From an uncultured Gammaproteobacteria bacterium (lineage in GTDB: Bacteria; Pseudomonadota; Gammaproteobacteria; Pseudomonadales; Azotimanducaceae_A), in the NCBI GenBank assembly GCA_913049565.1, contig CAJWZG010000131.1:1-7928 (forward strand): a stretch of DNA of 7,928 nucleotides, given 5' to 3'. Below are positions 6,709-7,928 of the stretch, piece after piece. The first letter of the stretch is position 1. Every line of letters begins with the position of its first letter. The position numbers were made by a program, and so were the translations under genes. The notes beneath the pieces are model-generated. The model was not told the DNA's origin. It searched no databases and was given only the letters and a program-made list of their open reading frames with translations.

Positions 6709-7236
6709 TTAGTCGATTTGCCCTTGGAAGGCGCTCTGGATACGCAGCAAAAATATTTTTCGTTGCTCATCTGCCGCACAGATTAGTTCATCGGAGGTGG
6801 TGTTACCGATCCTGTCGCGAATCGCAACAAGCATGGCCGCGGCGCTGAGATGTTTTGCGCAAACGACAAAGATAAACCCGTGGCGTTCCTTGTAAGCAAC
6901 ATTAAGCCGCGCCAGCTCATCGAGAGTCGCAGTGCTTGCCTGCAACACTTGCCCCTGCTCAGCCCTTGCCGCCCTCGCCTGCTGATCGCCGGGAGGGAAT
7001 TTCGCTCGCAGTAGCTCAACATCTCCAATCAAGGGATGCGCCGCTAACGAAGCTTCAACCTCAGACGACGATGTCATTTGCCAACGCGTTTCGCAGTAAT
7101 CACTGAGCAACTGGATATCACTGTAGGGGCGATGCTCCACCACGTCGGCAGCCCATGAGGCGCAGTAACACCAACCCATAACAGTAGTCTGGGCCTGCTC
7201 AGATTGCATCAGGTTGAATTGTTGTAGGGTAGTCAA
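6709..7236 (-). CDS. uraD: OHCU decarboxylase (2-oxo-4-hydroxy-4-carboxy-5-ureidoimidazoline decarboxylase)
   Basis: Decarboxylates the HIU hydrolase product to S-allantoin, preventing racemic spontaneous decay. The 175-residue length fits the family. Key features are AHPLIGD with the catalytic His at 67, RAEQGQ with Glu93, and ELARLNVAYKERHGFIFVVCA (about 106-126) followed by the closing helices. Where most relatives read YxxRFGFPFxxxA, this protein has RHGFIFVVCA, so two usually conserved positions differ while the catalytic His remains. The start is taken as TTG at 7236, which overlaps the xdhC TGA as TTGA. The N-terminal helix LQQFNLMQSEQAQTTVMG is needed by the fold, so internal ATGs at residues 10 and 20 are less likely. 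No strong Shine-Dalgarno is visible, which suggests coupling to xdhC translation. Confidence 0.9.
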   Translation of the reverse strand: MTTLQQFNLMQSEQAQTTVMGWCYCASWAADVVEHRPYSDIQLLSDYCETRWQMTSSSEVEASLAAHPLIGDVELLRAKFPPGDQQARAARAEQGQVLQASTATLDELARLNVAYKERHGFIFVVCAKHLSAAAMLVAIRDRIGNTTSDELICAADEQRKIFLLRIQSAFQGQID

Positions 7237-7928
7237 AGAAACAAGCCCGGCACTTGCTCACGAAGCTGGCGTTTACTCACGCGCTTGCTAGTAGCTTCTA
7301 TTTTAGCATCCGTATCGTCGGGTGTTGTGGACCTCTGACCCAAGAGATCTGCATTGCTGATGTCGCGTAGCAGCTTAGCAACCACATCTATGGCAATGGC
7401 CTTTGGTTCTTTGAAGCGAGCAGCCCCATCGCCTATGGGACACTGGACTTGAGCCAGCTGCGCCGCCGAAGCACCATCGCGTTGCAGCCTTAACGAAAAG
7501 TTCTGCCACTTTGTGGTTGAGCCAATCAGTCCTAAGAAGCGCAAATCTTCTCGTCGCGTGAGCGCCGAAATCAGCTGGTAATCGAGCAGATGATCATGGG
7601 TTAGCACGAAGACCCAAGCGTTGGCGGGCACCCACTGCATTAGATTTTTCTCGTTCAATCCATCAATAATAACGGTTTCGGGGAGCAGCAGCTTATGTTG
7701 CGCCGCAGCCGGCTCTAGCCACGCTGGGCGCGAGTCGAGCACCGTGGTTCGAATAGGCAACGCTTTGAGCAGCCGCAGCACTGCCTGACCGACATGGCCC
7801 GCGCCAAAGATCACAACATCTGGCTGGGATAGCCCAAGCGGCTCGTAGAGCAACGTCACAGCTCCCCCACAGCATTGCAGGGCTGCTGCGGCAAGCGGAT
7901 AGTGTTCGATATGTTGCTCGCTAGGCTG
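7233..7928 (-). CDS. xdhC: Xanthine dehydrogenase accessory protein XdhC (5' end outside window)
   Basis: XdhC binds molybdenum cofactor and helps load its sulfurated form into xanthine dehydrogenase, which makes urate from xanthine. The frame is open to the window edge, giving 231 residues of the C-terminal part. It reads LQCCGGAVTLLYEPL near its start, the typical CCGG-x-V linker at the end of the N-terminal XdhC/CoxI domain. The Rossmann domain follows, with VVIFGAGHVGQAVLRLL, then TVLDSRP, VFVLTHDHLLDYQLI, LGLIGSTTKWQNF and CPIGDGAARFKEPKAIAIDVVAKLL. A polar tail of about 40 residues ends VPGLFL. A GTG at 7859 falls inside the CCGG motif region and is not the real start. Family members have roughly 270-330 residues, so the missing part is the N-terminal domain. 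xdhA/xdhB are likely further upstream. Confidence 0.93.
   Translation of the reverse strand, partial: QPSEQHIEHYPLAAAALQCCGGAVTLLYEPLGLSQPDVVIFGAGHVGQAVLRLLKALPIRTTVLDSRPAWLEPAAAQHKLLLPETVIIDGLNEKNLMQWVPANAWVFVLTHDHLLDYQLISALTRREDLRFLGLIGSTTKWQNFSLRLQRDGASAAQLAQVQCPIGDGAARFKEPKAIAIDVVAKLLRDISNADLLGQRSTTPDDTDAKIEATSKRVSKRQLREQVPGLFL

Noticed and set aside
6453..6848. 131-codon plus-strand frame opposite hiuH and uraD
   Set aside because: It lies antisense to two well-identified genes, has no recognisable domain and no ribosome site I could support.
7233..7859. A 208-residue XdhC starting at GTG 7859
   Set aside because: The same frame continues without a stop to the window end and includes the CCGG motif just before this GTG, so the true start lies outside the window.

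Overview
The window looks like chromosomal DNA from a free-living, probably marine gammaproteobacterium. This is an inference from two things: a DUF3450 / TtpC-type MotA-TolQ-ExbB / ExbB cassette of the kind found in Vibrio, Shewanella and Cellvibrionales-like genomes, and an aerobic purine-degradation cluster built around the cytochrome c-linked urate oxidase PuuD. I see no mobile element, CRISPR array, rRNA or tRNA.

Left block (1-2377, minus strand): the start of a TonB-energising operon. In transcription order it holds a secreted coiled-coil DUF3450 protein, a 475-residue proton-channel protein with a large periplasmic extension, and the first 57 residues of a second, ordinary ExbB/TolQ protein cut by the window edge. 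The genes are tightly packed: a 4-base GTGA overlap, then a 7-base gap. ExbD, TonB and a TPR protein would be expected beyond base 1.

Middle (2378-2831): a 454-base divergent intergenic region with no convincing gene. It should hold the promoters of the TonB-type operon and of puuE. It contains several dyads, the best at 2681-2704.

Right block (2832-7928): purine catabolism. puuE (allantoinase) is on the plus strand and converges on a minus-strand operon running xdhC (5' part outside the window) - uraD - hiuH - guaD - puuD. Together these cover guanine to xanthine (GuaD), maturation of xanthine dehydrogenase (XdhC; the enzyme subunits are presumably upstream beyond base 7928), urate to 5-hydroxyisourate (PuuD, electrons to cytochrome c rather than to O2), then 5-hydroxyisourate to OHCU (HIU hydrolase), OHCU to S-allantoin (UraD) and allantoin to allantoate (PuuE). 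The operon is compact, with 4-base TTGA and ATGA stop/start overlaps and one 2-base gap. The exception is an 89-base uraD-hiuH gap that holds a 10-base-arm dyad.

Starts were corrected from sequence. puuE is best started at a TTG at 2832 behind AGGAG. puuD starts at 4971 in an ATGA overlap. The xdhC frame stays open to the window end, so it is a 5'-truncated partial and not a short protein. Six of the eight protein starts could be judged against a ribosome binding site or overlap, and non-ATG starts are common. The most unusual non-gene signal is a perfect 11-base inverted repeat with a 4-base loop inside the puuD coding sequence (4418-4443).
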